DNA of 64,000 bases from Porpolomopsis calyptriformis (lineage: Eukaryota > Basidiomycota > Agaricomycetes > Agaricales > Hygrophoraceae). Under the pieces are notes generated by a model. That model had not been told where the DNA came from and made no database searches. It saw only the letters and a list, made by a program, of their open reading frames with translations. The DNA lies in the NCBI GenBank assembly GCA_951640195.1, contig OX621164.1, positions 601,098 through 665,097 of the forward strand. Reading direction: 5' to 3'. Shown here one piece after another: positions 33,749-44,187 of this stretch. The first letter of the stretch is position 1, and each line of letters begins with the position of its first letter. The position numbers and the translations under genes are program-made.

Positions 33749-35424
33749 ATGTCGAACCTAGACGTGAGTGAACGTCGTGGTCGTTCTGGCTGTCTTTCAA
33801 GCCTTTTAGTTTAGCGGGCCATCGAAATAGTTCAACTCGCAATCGAGGAAGATGTCAAGCAGAACTATCCAGAAGCATACAAGCTATACCAAAACGCCCT
33901 CGATTATTTCATGCTTGCCCTCAAGTGTGAGCGCTCTCTCCCTCCTCTTTCGCAAAGACCGACGGCTTTCACAGACGAGAAGAATGCCAAATCAAAGCAG
34001 TTGATCAAAACAAAGATCGATGAATACCTGTCCCGCGCAGAGACACTCAAGACTCACATTCAAGGAGAGGAGCGGGGAAAGAAGGCTGTCAGCGTTAATG
34101 GTACCACCAGCGGGGACAAGAAGTCGGTGTTTCCCGCTAACCCAGAGATCGAACAACCTGCTCACACCCGCCCGTTACGTAGGAAAGGCAAAGAGGATGA
34201 CGGCGATCCAGATGTCAAGAAACTCCGGGAGGGCCTTTCAGGCGCCATTTTATCTGAGAAACCAGACGTCAAATGGGACGATGTTGCCGGACTCGAGGGT
34301 GCCAAGGCATCATTAAAGGAAGCTGTCATTCTACCCATCAAGTTCCCCCACCTATTCACCGGCAAACGGACTCCCTGGAGAGGAATCCTACTATACGGCC
34401 CACCCGGGACGGGAAAGTCCTATTTAGCCAAAGCGGTAGCTACAGAGGCCAAGAGTACCTTCTTTAGTGTCAGTTCTAGTGATCTGGTCAGCAAGTGGCA
34501 AGGTGACTCTGAGAGGTAAATATCCAACATATTCGGCTTTGGGGCATTCTGACTTTTTCGATAGGTTGGTGAAGCAACTGTTTGAGATGGCTCGCGAATC
34601 GAAACCTGCCATCATTTTTATCGACGAAATCGATTCTCTTGCCGGCACGCGCAATGAATCTGAATCAGAAGGGTCCAGGCGGATAAAAACCGAAATTCTG
34701 GTGCAGATGAATGGTGTGGGACATGATGACACGGGCATTTTGGTCCTCGGGGCGACGAACATTCCATGGCAGCTTGATAGCGCTATCAAACGACGGTAAA
34801 TATTTTCCAAACCATTATCTTCAATTGTTTTTGATCGGGCAAGCACAGCTTCGAGAAGAGAATTTATATCCCACTGCCCGGACCGGAAGCACGGAGACAT
34901 ATGTTCCAGCTTCACGTTGGCACCACGCCTTGTGAACTGAGCCCCAAGGATTTTCGTTCCCTAGCAGATCAGACCAACGGGTATGTGAACCCAATCTCCA
35001 CTTAGCCGAAACCACCCGTTCCGAACCTTCGTAACACAGTTATTCGGGATCTGACATTGCCATCGTGGTCCGGGATGCCTTGATGCAACCGATCCGTAAA
35101 GTCATCAACGCTGAACATTTCAAGAGAGTGTCCGACCCCAACAACCCCGATATCATCAAGTGGACACCGTGTTCGCCAGGGGACCGTGGAGCTGTATTGA
35201 AATCATGGTCAGAAATAGAGGCGGACGAGTTGCTGGAGCCGCCATTGAAGATTGCCGATTTCCTTAAATCGCTATCCACAGTGCGTCCGACTGTCACCGA
35301 TGCGGACGTAAGACGGCACGAACAGTGGACGTCGGAATCAGGTGCGTGACAATCGTGTTCTGCCCCCATTCTTTTTAACTGAACATATTTTTGGGATTGT
35401 CTTGTAGGGAATGATGGAGCATGA
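33749..35424 (+). CDS. VPS4: Vacuolar protein sorting AAA ATPase Vps4
   Basis: Seven exons (33749-33763, 33815-33926, 33975-34515, 34565-34795, 34849-34980, 35040-35341, 35408-35424) give 449 residues, near the family length. Order: MIT domain ([20 protein letters not shown], residues 6-75), linker, AAA core with Walker A GPPGTGKS, Walker [11 protein letters not shown], sensor GATN and arginine fingers [12 protein letters not shown], then the Vps4 C-terminal helix. It disassembles ESCRT-III on endosomal membranes. The start is fixed by the conserved N-terminal MSNLD followed at once by an intron. The tiny first and last exons are unusual but the splice ends are clean. No defect is seen. Confidence 0.97.
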
Positions 35425-35780
35425 CCAGCGAAACACTATATGTCTGTATTCTTGTAGACACTTGCATTAACTTTTTAGCCTTCTTTGACGTTTCGCTGAC
35501 TTCTTTACTAGCCTATAGGCTAAATCTTGATGTCCACGGTCCAACGAAAGAAAGACAAAAAGCATGTGTAGCCTCTTCGCTATCCAATATGGGAATTCTT
35601 GCTTGCATGTTGGTTTAAAACCTTGATTTGCATACACATTATCGGTCCCAGCGTTTTGCTTGGCCGGTGTACATGTTTAAACATTTCCAAAATATTGTTT
35701 GACGCTAGAGGATTCGACTGTTGGCCGCCGAATAAACTCGATGGCAGACACCTTCCTATTGGGGTAAGACTCTTTGGAGT
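35425..35780. other. Intergenic between VPS4 and the ChaC-like gene
   Basis: No coding frame is supported. It is the likely 3' UTR of VPS4 and promoter of the next plus-strand gene. Confidence 0.5.
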
Positions 35781-37069
35781 ATGTCTGGGTCTTCTCCTTT
35801 TATTGTATTTGGCTACGGCTCGCTTATCTTCAAGGTATGGTAGTTTCGTTCTGACCGTTCCATCCCCCTGATTTATTCGTCAAGCCCCCAATGCACGTAA
35901 TCTCTAGAGGTAATTTCACCCATTGATAAATCGGGATAAGTTACATTTACCTCGCATAGCACCTGGATTTGTAAAAGGCTATGTCCGCCGTTTCGCCCAG
36001 CTGTCCCACGACCATCGCGGGACACCTGAAGTGAGTGAGTTATATAGGGTGTCGATACTTTTCTTCAAGCCAAGTTGAATTGTGCAGAGTCCCGGAAGAG
36101 TGGTGACCCTGATTCACAAGGATGACTGGCACGCCTTTTCTGGTTCGGTATGTGAACAAATATCAGAGGTGTAGGTGCTGTTGCCTGATTTGTATCATAA
36201 ACGCACCTGGGCAGGATGCCTTCCCAGATGAGGACATTGTGTGGGGTATGCGATAAATCTCTCACCTTTCCAGAGCTGAATCGATGGCTACTGATATTCG
36301 AGGGATGGCATATACCATAGACCCATTGTACGAATTAGAAGTGCGAAAGTATCTTGGTTAGTGATATTTTCTATTCCCTTATCCTCCGAACGTTGATGTT
36401 TGTCTTCTATCAATTGTGCAGATCATCGAGAACAGGTTTAACTTCTTTCTAGACGAGTCTTCCCGTAATTTATGTCCGTACAACAGGATGGATATACCCC
36501 GGAAAATCTGGATATTTATGCTATAGAGGATGGTGAGGAGAAAATTATCATTCAAGGGGTGAGTTCGCGCCGCAGCTTCGAGATACCACTTGGCAGCCAT
36601 CACTCTCCATTAAAACCATATCTTCAAGGCCTTCGTACGCATTGTTCCTCTCTGATATTTGGAATGTCGACCTGACTTTCTATATCCATCAAGTGTTATG
36701 TGGGTCGCAATGACAACCCTTCCTTCGGTGAGATTGATGATTGCCCCTCCAACATCCTTGATGAATGAACGAGCGTCCACTGTAGTTGGCTCAGAACCAC
36801 TTGATCAACTCGCCAAGCTAATTTGGCGTTCTGTGGGACCGTCTGGCCCCAACAAGGTATTTTTGCTGCATTGATATTCCCATTTGTAACTCGGCTATCC
36901 GAAGGACTATCTGTTCGAGCTCGCAACAAGCGTTAGGAGACTCGCTCCTGGCTCTCAAGATTCATATCTTTTCAGACTCGAAGTTAGCCATCCGTTTATT
37001 AGCAACACCGAGAACCTGACATATTTGCAGATCATGGTCCGAGCACTTGACGACAAAGACGAGAGATAA
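35781..37069 (+). CDS. ChaC-type gamma-glutamylcyclotransferase
   Basis: The ATG at 35781 (MSGSSPFIVFGYGSLIFK) is followed by about nine short exons. Motifs in order: GYGSL (substrate loop), GFVKGYVRRFAQLSHDHRGT, GRVVTL, VWGMAYTIDP, EVRKYLDHRE, DGYTPENLDIYA, YVGR and IWRSVGPSGPNKDYLFELA. The glutamate in YLDHRE is the expected catalytic residue. Such enzymes split gamma-glutamyl peptides, mainly glutathione, to 5-oxoproline and cysteinyl-glycine in the cytosol. Example junctions: exon 1 ends 35834 and exon 2 is 35885-35909. The stop is at 37067-37069, followed by AATAAA at about 37072. Exons all join in frame, so the gene looks intact. Confidence 0.9.
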
Positions 37070-37167
37070 TCAATAAAGAGGGACGGCGAGGTATTATATA
37101 CATTGTAGGATGATCTATATATGGGGTATACTTAGATTAATTCTGTTGCCGCAGCCCAGCTAGTTGT

Positions 37168-38290
37168 TCAATGGAGATTGGCTGATAAACTATTAGCGTA
37201 CCCGTCTGACATTGGGCTGCCAAGCAGAGGCGAACGTTCAGAGGAAGCAGATCTATTCTGCCGTTGGCGTTCCACAATCCTATGAGAGAGTATCAGCTTG
37301 TTGTAAGCACGAGTGGTAAGGCCAACTAACCCTCGCATGACGGCCGCGGTGGTTATTCGTTTTGCACGCTTCTTACTTTGATTGTCTTCGTACCTATCCG
37401 TCTCATCAACAATTTCCTCCGAGATAATTTCCTGAAAAGTGGGATCAATCAGTGAGGTTATTTACCACTCTGGTGGCATGACACACCTCGATGACGTCTA
37501 ATCCATATAACAACACGTTTAGCGTTTTGAGGTACAGAACACGATCAAGCAACCGACCTTCAAGGGTTATTACTCCAATAGCGCCACCCGGGTGACCGGG
37601 AGTACGACTGATCAACAGCAAATGAGCACGGCCTGTTTGGCTACGCGAACAAAGAACCGTCATCATAGGGGCGCAATGACAATGGACATCGAACATACAA
37701 GTAATCCAATGCTTGGAAACAATTGATAGCGGGGAGGGCCTCTGGAAAAATAGAAAGAGGGAAGCTGGATACCGGGAGTGGTTGCGAGGGATTGTATTTC
37801 AAGAGCTTCAGTTGGGTAATAAGCTTAGCGAATAGCCAAAAACCGTCATTTGTGTAATACCTTTTTGACAAGCAAAAGCCCAATGAAAGCAAGTGGCTCG
37901 CCAGGCTTGTGAACAGGGATCCGCGAATAGCCACTCTGGAGACTGGCCATGTTGATTAGCCAACGAGAAAGAACCTGACATGGAAGCCAGGAACTTACAT
38001 GTAGTCGACAGCTTTGAAGTCCAGTTTCGTGTCCAAGCTGAGTGTTACCACATCCTGCATCCACATATGTAAGTCAGTTTTCTTCGATCCATCCGAAAGC
38101 CACTGACGCGTATAGGGGTCATAATCTGCTCCACATTCTTCGTATTTAGTTCCAATACGCCATTGAGGATGATGATTTCATCATCGCGGAGTGGTTCTTC
38201 TCCAGTGCGGCGAAACTGTAAGATTTCAGTTCAGCCTTTTCATAAGTGTGGGTGCATTGAGCTATCTTGCAGTTCAATGCCCAAGATGCG
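37168..38290 (-). pseudogene. Truncated CNNM/Mam3-type CBS-domain gene
   Basis: The exons read, in order: THTYEKAELKS..., FRRTGEEPLRDDEIIILNGV, NTKNVEQIMTPI, DVVTLSLDTKLDFKAVDYM, SGYSRIPVHKPGEPLAFIGL, PVSSFPLSIFPEALPAINCF, GRAHLLLISRTPGHPGGAIG, then EEIISEEIVDETDRYED and a tail ending at 37168. This is the cytosolic CBS half of the CNNM/Mam3 family, linked to magnesium and metal homeostasis. The transmembrane DUF21 half that should precede it is absent: the membrane-protein gene on the same strand ends about 55 bp upstream. It is probably a 5'-deleted copy, unless a new start is used. Confidence 0.7.
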
Positions 38291-38344
38291 CATATGGTAT
38301 ACTTCGGTTTTTCTTTTCCAAAATTTTGATGTTACCCAAAAATC

Positions 38345-39725
38345 TTAGACCAGAAAGCTCCCGTACACTTGTTGCCTTGCTTTGGGGCGTTTCTTGCGCC
38401 TAAAGCCATTCTCACCGAAAGCATCGATAACTGATATTGCGGCAGGGACTACCGCAATCAAAGCGAGGATCTGTTTCCAAACCCCCACCAACGGCATGCG
38501 ATAAACATGGGAACACGAGCATCTGTACCTGGCCAAACCCCCACTGATCTGCGGCACTGCGGGGATCTGGATTGCGTCTGAGTGAAACTTCATTCGAGAC
38601 AATGAAGTACGCAAAGATGATGATCTGGAACACCATGGTGCCAAGCAGCATTGGATCAAAGTTTGAAAACCATCGCTGACGATTCAGAAGATGTGGTGGA
38701 CACCTCGATTTCTGGACGAGTAAAGTGTCCTTATTCATAATGGCAGTTGGAGAGCGTGTGATCATTCCAGCCAATTGGGCGTTGGCGTCACTGTGAACAA
38801 TGATGGAGGTACTTGTGGATGTAGTTATTGGAAGCGAGCATCTGCAATGCCCCCCACAATATAGGATTGTCCTCAGTCCCATTTTCTTCTGCGTGTGTTT
38901 CCTCCTCGCACCTCGAGACTTGATGTAGAATCGAATTTCCGAGATTGTGGTGATAACGTACACGAACATGAGTAAAGATGACAATGTCAGGCCCATGACT
39001 TTCCCTGCTCCGAGGACTGGAATGCTGATTATGAAAACGACATATTTCACCATAAAAATGCAGTCTGGTTGATTGCCAAAACTGTTCGCATTCCTCCTGA
39101 ATAACGTGAGCGTCAAAAACCAGTGTAAAACAAAATTCTTACCACATGTATATCGTCAAGGTCATTGACAACAGAGTCTGCATTACGGCGGCAGACTTCA
39201 CATAGCCATTTGAGTGTCGGTGTTTCCCTTTGGACTTGTGATAGGTCCTTCGAGAATGTGAAGCAAGGGGAATGTCCCAAAATTGGCAAGCCTTTGCACA
39301 TAAAGGATGTCCATTGTCATGCAGAAGAGAGAATTTCGGCTCATCAGACCAGATTGGACACTTGGAGTGCTTGAAAAAAAGACAGCTGCTTTTGGTGGTC
39401 CTGAATGATTGCAGCTATTGTCAAGCCGAATGAAGTTGATGTAAAAGTCCATAAGGAAGATGATGCGTCCTCCGATGACCGAACCACTAGTAGAACTGTT
39501 TTTATAAATTCAGGAATGACTCGAGGCGATCTCGTTTCGGTATCGGCATCTCACCCAAAAGGAAGTCTGCAAGTAGAAGCTGATCCTCACCCACTCCATT
39601 GATGTCTGTATTGTTCTCGATGTTGCAGCTGAGCGAAGCGTTGTTCATCAGACGGAAGTTCTCGACGAGGGAAGTGCCGACTTTGTCGGCAAGTACCTTG
39701 CTTGGTAACGCATGAAATACATGGT
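38345..39725 (-). CDS. Multi-pass membrane protein of unknown function
   Basis: The exons include LPSKVLADKVGTSLVENFRL and NIENNTDINGVGEDQLLLAD (about 39710-39540), SSEDASSSLWTFTSTSFGLT followed by a hydrophobic stretch (about 39480-39370), three more hydrophobic stretches (KYVVFIISIPVLGAGKVMGL, LSSLLMFVYVITTI, LGTMVFQIIIFAYFIV) and a last segment WKQILALIAVVPAAISVIDA followed by a basic tail, stopping at 38345. The layout resembles a large agaricomycete family of uncharacterised membrane proteins. The first exon and several junctions are not resolved. Confidence 0.55.
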
Positions 39726-40216
39726 ATTAAGCTTAAATTAAACGCGTTTTAGACCTTGGTGGCTGTTCATTCACGGAAAAAAGACGGAAGATGATATCGG
39801 AGGCAGCCGGGTTAGACGAAAACCGGCTGTGGAACAACCTTGTCAAGCAAGGTAACTGTCAAGCAAGGTAATGGTGTCAAGCAAGGTAATGGAACAACCC
39901 CGTCAAGAAAGGTAATGGAACAACCTTGTCAAGCAAGGAGAAATATCGATATTTAGACGCGGCCTGCATACAGCATCCATGGTTTGTGCTCGCCCTTCCC
40001 AGCGTCTCCAAGCTCAGTCTGCAGTCTCCTTAGCCCCCCGCTCACTACCCAAAGTGCAGGATAAATTCCTACCCCCGGTGTTCGATAGATGTCGACAGCT
40101 CCGTTGTCATCTCGTGCAACCCACTTTACGGAAGAATGGGGTTCCAGTCTTAGTGCTTTAAAGTACTGTGGATTTCTGTCTGCAACGGCAACGGTATAGC
40201 TTATTTTCTTGTGCAA
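39726..40216. other. Intergenic region with a minisatellite and one uncertain minus-strand frame
   Basis: A minus-strand frame at 40216-39953 (YFKALRLEPHSSVKWVARDD, ...VVSGGLRRLQTEL) looks mildly protein-like but lacks a supported context. No function is assigned. Confidence 0.35.
39833..39938 (+). repeat. Minisatellite, unit GTCAAGCAAGGTAATGGAACAACC-like
   Basis: Four to five imperfect units with lengths of about 15-27 bp in tandem, with GTCAAGCAAGG as the core. It lies in the presumed upstream region of the membrane-protein gene. Confidence 0.8.
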
Positions 40217-42051
40217 AGTTCTGTTCTAGGTGAACCATACGACGCCAATGAGAGGCCTGATGGTGTCGCAAATCTTGGAGTCTCCGAGTCATCGCTATTG
40301 AACAAAGAACTCCTCACATATTACAATTCTCATTTCCGACTTGAACTGATTGACTTGACTTATGGTACGTGGGTAGTCTAACGCTTTTCACGCATTTTAT
40401 GAACATGTGCATTACTCCGCCCTGTAGGCACTTCCGTTTGTGGCAGACCTGACTTAAGGGAGGCTTTAGCTGTGAGCACAACCTTCCTTCTTCGTCTACT
40501 TACGAAGTCTCATTTGGTATACACTTAGGCCCTCTACAATAAATATTTTCATCCACTGCATTTAATTCAACCTGGTGATATTATAATCAGTGCTGGGAGC
40601 AGCGCATCGCTTGCCCAGCTCATCTGGCATATCGCCGACTTTGGAGAAGGCATTCTAATTGTAGAGGTGTCGCATTTTCCTACTGCAAGTGATTGCTGTT
40701 TCTCTGATGGATCGCGTTTCCAGCCGTACTACTATGGGTGAGGATTGGACGTGCGCGCTTAAAAGCTTCCAGACATTCAATATGGCGATGGCAGGTTTGA
40801 TACCGATTTGGGAACTTTATCGCAAGTTAAGCTTATCGGCGTCCCTTGCAATGGTATCGACCCGCTTTCTCCTGCTGCAATCTTCGCCGTTGAAGACGCC
40901 CTCAAGAAGGCGAATATTTCTGGAATGTAAGTAACTTAAATACACCCTGCCTGGATAGCTATTAATCTGCAAATAATCAAAGAACTATCCGAGCGGTCCT
41001 AGTCTGTAATCCTCATAACCCTTTAGCACACCCGCTCCCTCGAGCCACCCTCTTAGCCTACGCCAAGTTTTGCGAATCCCACGACCTGCATCTGATCTCA
41101 GATGAGATCTATGGTTTAAGTGTATTCTCTAATCAGGACTTTCCTGATCCTCCCCCTTTCGTTTCTATGCTTTCAATAGACGTATTTGAGGAAGTGGGCT
41201 GCGACCCAAGTCGAGTGCATATTGTTGCGGGGGCGAGCAAGGATTTTGCTTCCAATGGTTCGTTACCATTCCGTTGAACGTGTCAATTGTTTTCTGAGTG
41301 CAAGTCCATGTAGGATTACGTCTTGGCACCTTAATCTCGCCAAGCAATCCGGCATTGCTCAACTCCATCAGATGTACTGCGACTTTGATGAAGCCATCAT
41401 CGTCAGCCGAGGTTCTTTGGGCTTGTCTTCTCAAGGACGAGAGCTATCTGTCTTGGTACATTATGGAACATAAAAGACAACTTGGGAGCGCATATGACTT
41501 CCTGACCTCCTGGGCCCGCAAACATAAGGTCCTTCAACACCTATTTACACACCTCTACACGATCTCACAAGATGATATGACCGCAGATTCCATATCTACC
41601 TGGATGTGCTGGTTTTTTCATTATGATCGATTTTAGCCGTTTCTTGCCTACAAAGGACAGGGATAGCCGTCCTCTAGGAACTGATGACTCCAAAGTCAGT
41701 GCGTTGATTGATAAAATGCTGACTGAACGAGTGTTTGTTGTGCGTCTTTTGTTGTTTCCTTTGTTCTGTTTTCACTCTGCTACCCGTTCGTACAGGCATC
41801 GGGTAAACGCTCTCATTACCCAACCCCAGGCTGGTTCAGAATTACATTCAGCCTAGAGCGATCAACAATGGAGGTATGTATTGGGATCTTTAGAACTGAA
41901 ACCACTCATACTATTACAGGTAGCTCTCACACGTTTGGAACAAGTTCTGGGGCTTTGTCACTCTGAATCTGCACTCCTGAATGATGTGGAGACATATGTT
42001 GAGAGAATTCAATCACACCTCCGCATAAACAGTCGTATGTGTATTATGTAA
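40217..42051 (+). CDS. ACC-synthase-like class I/II aminotransferase
   Basis: Exons on the plus strand read GEPYDANERPDGVANLGV, LLTYYNSHFRLELIDLTYG, GTSVCGRPDLREALALYNKY, GDIIISAGSSASLAQLIW, AVLVCNPHNPLAHPLPRATL, SDEIYGLSVF, then GASKDF..LRLG with the PLP-binding lysine, and PGWFRITFSLERSTMEVALT, ending at about 42051. These are the marks of the fold-type I enzymes related to 1-aminocyclopropane-1-carboxylate synthase. In fungi these enzymes have several substrates, so ethylene synthesis must not be assumed. The first exon is uncertain: the frame entering GEPYDAN has no ATG and meets a stop near 40155. The 5' end may be missing. Confidence 0.8.
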
Positions 42052-42990
42052 TACTTAGCACGGAGGCTTCAACATGACACTCTAACACACCAGAGCCATC
42101 ACTATTTATTAATATGTCAAAGGAAACCAATTCAGAATCCAGTTTGTGAAAGTCTAGATTTAATGAAATTGGTTTCTGTGGTGGTGGTCAGGATTGTTGG
42201 CAGTTGTACTCCAGTTGTTACAATTGGGTCTCCTCTTGAGGTGGAAGTGACACCTCTGCCTATGATTAGGTCCACAATATGTTGGCTAGGTTTTTGATCA
42301 CATCAGGGGTGATCTGGGACTTCTATTGTTGTTCTCAGGGGTGCCAGTGGTGGTTCCAGTTGTCAGAAATATCTGCGCCAAATGAGCACACTCATTTCGC
42401 ACACTCTCAGATGATGTCGTGACACCTTGCGCCAAACAAGCATACTCATTCCACACACCTTTTATAGTGTTCATGCCAAAATCACTAAAGAGACTGTAAC
42501 TCAAGAACCAGTGATTGGATTCACTCCAAACTTGGTTCACTGGACTCCTTGAAAGCTGTGCCAAATAAGCACACTTGTTTCATGCACTCTAAGCCACTGT
42601 GCCACTCAGATCATCCATAATGATCCCTTTTACCCTTTCACTTCACTTCACTCTGTACTCTTATTGAACCCCCTTTAAAGACTATATTACAGACTATTAT
42701 CCCTTATATATCAGTTTCCTATGACCCTCAAACATTTGTCCCTTATAGTCCTTCATAAATTCCCCTTTTATTACTTCATATATATAGATACACTTTTTTG
42801 TAGTATCTCTCTAGTTGTGACTTACTCATCTACATACTGTGGTTCCATCCTGAATCCAACAGTCTCTTTTGAACACTTGTCAACTCTATATTGTGTCATG
42901 CTAGGCCCAGAGAACCCCCTTGGAACCTCGGTCCTGACACTGGTGCTTGTGCTGGTATTAATTGTAGTGCTAGTCATGGTTCCAGTGCTG
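42052..42990 (-). pseudogene. Fossil Ty1/copia 3' portion and candidate solo LTR
   Basis: The minus strand has a linker-like segment (TTGTPENNNRSPRSP, about 42350-42300) that can continue the copia integrase of 50100-51100 once element 2 is removed. A tract 42361-42939 begins TGTCAG and ends CTGACA with TATATA at about 42778 and may be a 579 bp solo LTR, but no target duplication was seen. Confidence 0.45.
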
Positions 42991-42995
42991 GTGGG

Positions 42996-43364
42996 TGTTA
43001 TGATTCGGTAGTCGAAGGTTTTACTTCTCGCGTTGGAGGGGCTGATAAGGAATATGAATTCGACTAAAGAGTGAGGGAGCTAACTAGGAATCGAACTTAA
43101 CCTACTGACTAGAGGTTAGGCTTTATATACTAATTACCTGAGTCACCATGAGTCAGTTGTATGTACGATTACAAAGCGGAATCCGGAATGTGACTAGTGA
43201 AGAGTCACAAAAAGAATAACGGAAACAGAATGTGACTTGTGAAAGAGTCGGAAGGAAGGTACATGTGATCAGTCTCTATATATAAAACGGCAAAGCGGAA
43301 GGATAAACGGAATAGAGACTAATCAAGTATGACTAAAAGGAAAAAGAAAAAAGTGTCCGTGACA
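42996..43364 (-). repeat. Element 2 3' LTR
   Basis: 369 bp. Relative to 49728-50096 there are 7 substitutions: five are CG versus TG/CA and two are CA/TG versus TA. Confidence 0.95.
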
Positions 43365-43381
43365 TACACCCACACTAAAAG

Positions 43382-43400
43382 GAATTTCGTCCTGAAATTC
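43382..43400 (-). other. Conserved hairpin next to the 3' LTR
   Basis: A perfect 7 bp stem, GAATTTC with GAAATTC around a GTCCT loop, lies 18 bp inside the 3' LTR. Element 3 has the same arrangement at 55247-55265 (GAAATTT with AAATTTC around GTCCC), and a fossil has a decayed copy at 9499-9515. It lies after the stop of the third frame, so the conservation is probably RNA-level. A similar motif is known from memory near the polypurine tract of plant chromoviruses. Confidence 0.6.
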
Positions 43401-43445
43401 GAGGCAACCTTTGAGAACGTTGATGGGTGCAGAGGAGGGGAAGGA

Positions 43446-44024
43446 CTAAGACAAGTCCTTGTTGGAGACGACGGTTGACAGGGAAATAATGTCGGCTGGG
43501 AAAGTATCGTTGTCGTCAGGGATGGTGATGGGGTTCGACGACGAACCGGGGGGAATGATGAGCGGACCTGGGAAAACAGGGGGAGCAGGGGAATTGAGAT
43601 GGGGAAGTACCTTTGCGACTTCTTCATGTTTCGCCTCCCAATGCTTAGCCTGTTCTCGCCAATATTCACTCTCTCTTCTCTTTCCGTCCAAGCTCAATCC
43701 TTGGTTATATAACTCTTCGTTCAATCTCGCGATTTCGTTCTTGTAATATTCGACGTCCTTCTTGAATGACTCGATGATCTGCTCAGGTGGGATAGGTGGT
43801 GCGACGATTTCCTCTGGCTATATGGCAAGGTTCTGATTACATGCGCGTCGGTTGTGCTGCCAGAGTTGTCCAGCGAGCTCAGCTTCACTGTAGGCGGAGG
43901 AGGTAGAAGCGAGCAGAGGGAGAGCGCGATGAGGGGGTTGTCCTCCAGTGGACATATGAGGAGCACAGGGTGGATGACCACCAGTAGACTTGCGGGCAGT
44001 TTGGTGAGAGCATTCTGTGGGCAT
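43446..44024 (-). pseudogene. Element 2 third reading frame (ORF3, coiled-coil)
   Basis: An ATG at 44024 opens 192 codons ending at 43446 with one TAG (43818-43820). The frame begins 164 nt beyond the pol stop on the same strand. The N-terminal half is Pro/Ser-rich (STGGHPPC, PLLASTSSAYSEAEL); the second half is a charged helix of about 60 residues (ESFKKDVEYYKNEIARLNEE, SEYWREQAKHWEAKHEEVAK), likely a coiled coil. There is no signal peptide or membrane segment, so it is not env-like. Element 3 has a comparable frame at the same place. Function is unknown. Confidence 0.6.
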
Positions 44025-44187
44025 AGTGATGTCGATTTTTGAGAGTGAAAGACGGAGATGAAAGAGATTATAAGGATGAGTCAGAGTTTGGAAAAGGTGA
44101 CAAAGGTGAAAAATATAAACGAGGGGAGTTGATACTGTGAAAGAATGATTAGGTCGCCATTTGAATTGATTGTTTGTATTCTAGAAT

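Noticed and set aside
33183..33842. 219-codon minus-strand frame
   Set aside because: It crosses the VPS4 first exon and the intergenic promoter region, and conflicts with the well-supported small gene.
42361..42939. Firm solo LTR call
   Set aside because: TGTCAG/CTGACA ends fit, but no target duplication and no second copy were seen, so only a candidate is reported.
43446..44024. Env-like gene in element 2
   Set aside because: It has the right location but no signal peptide, membrane segment or cysteine pattern; a coiled coil is seen instead.
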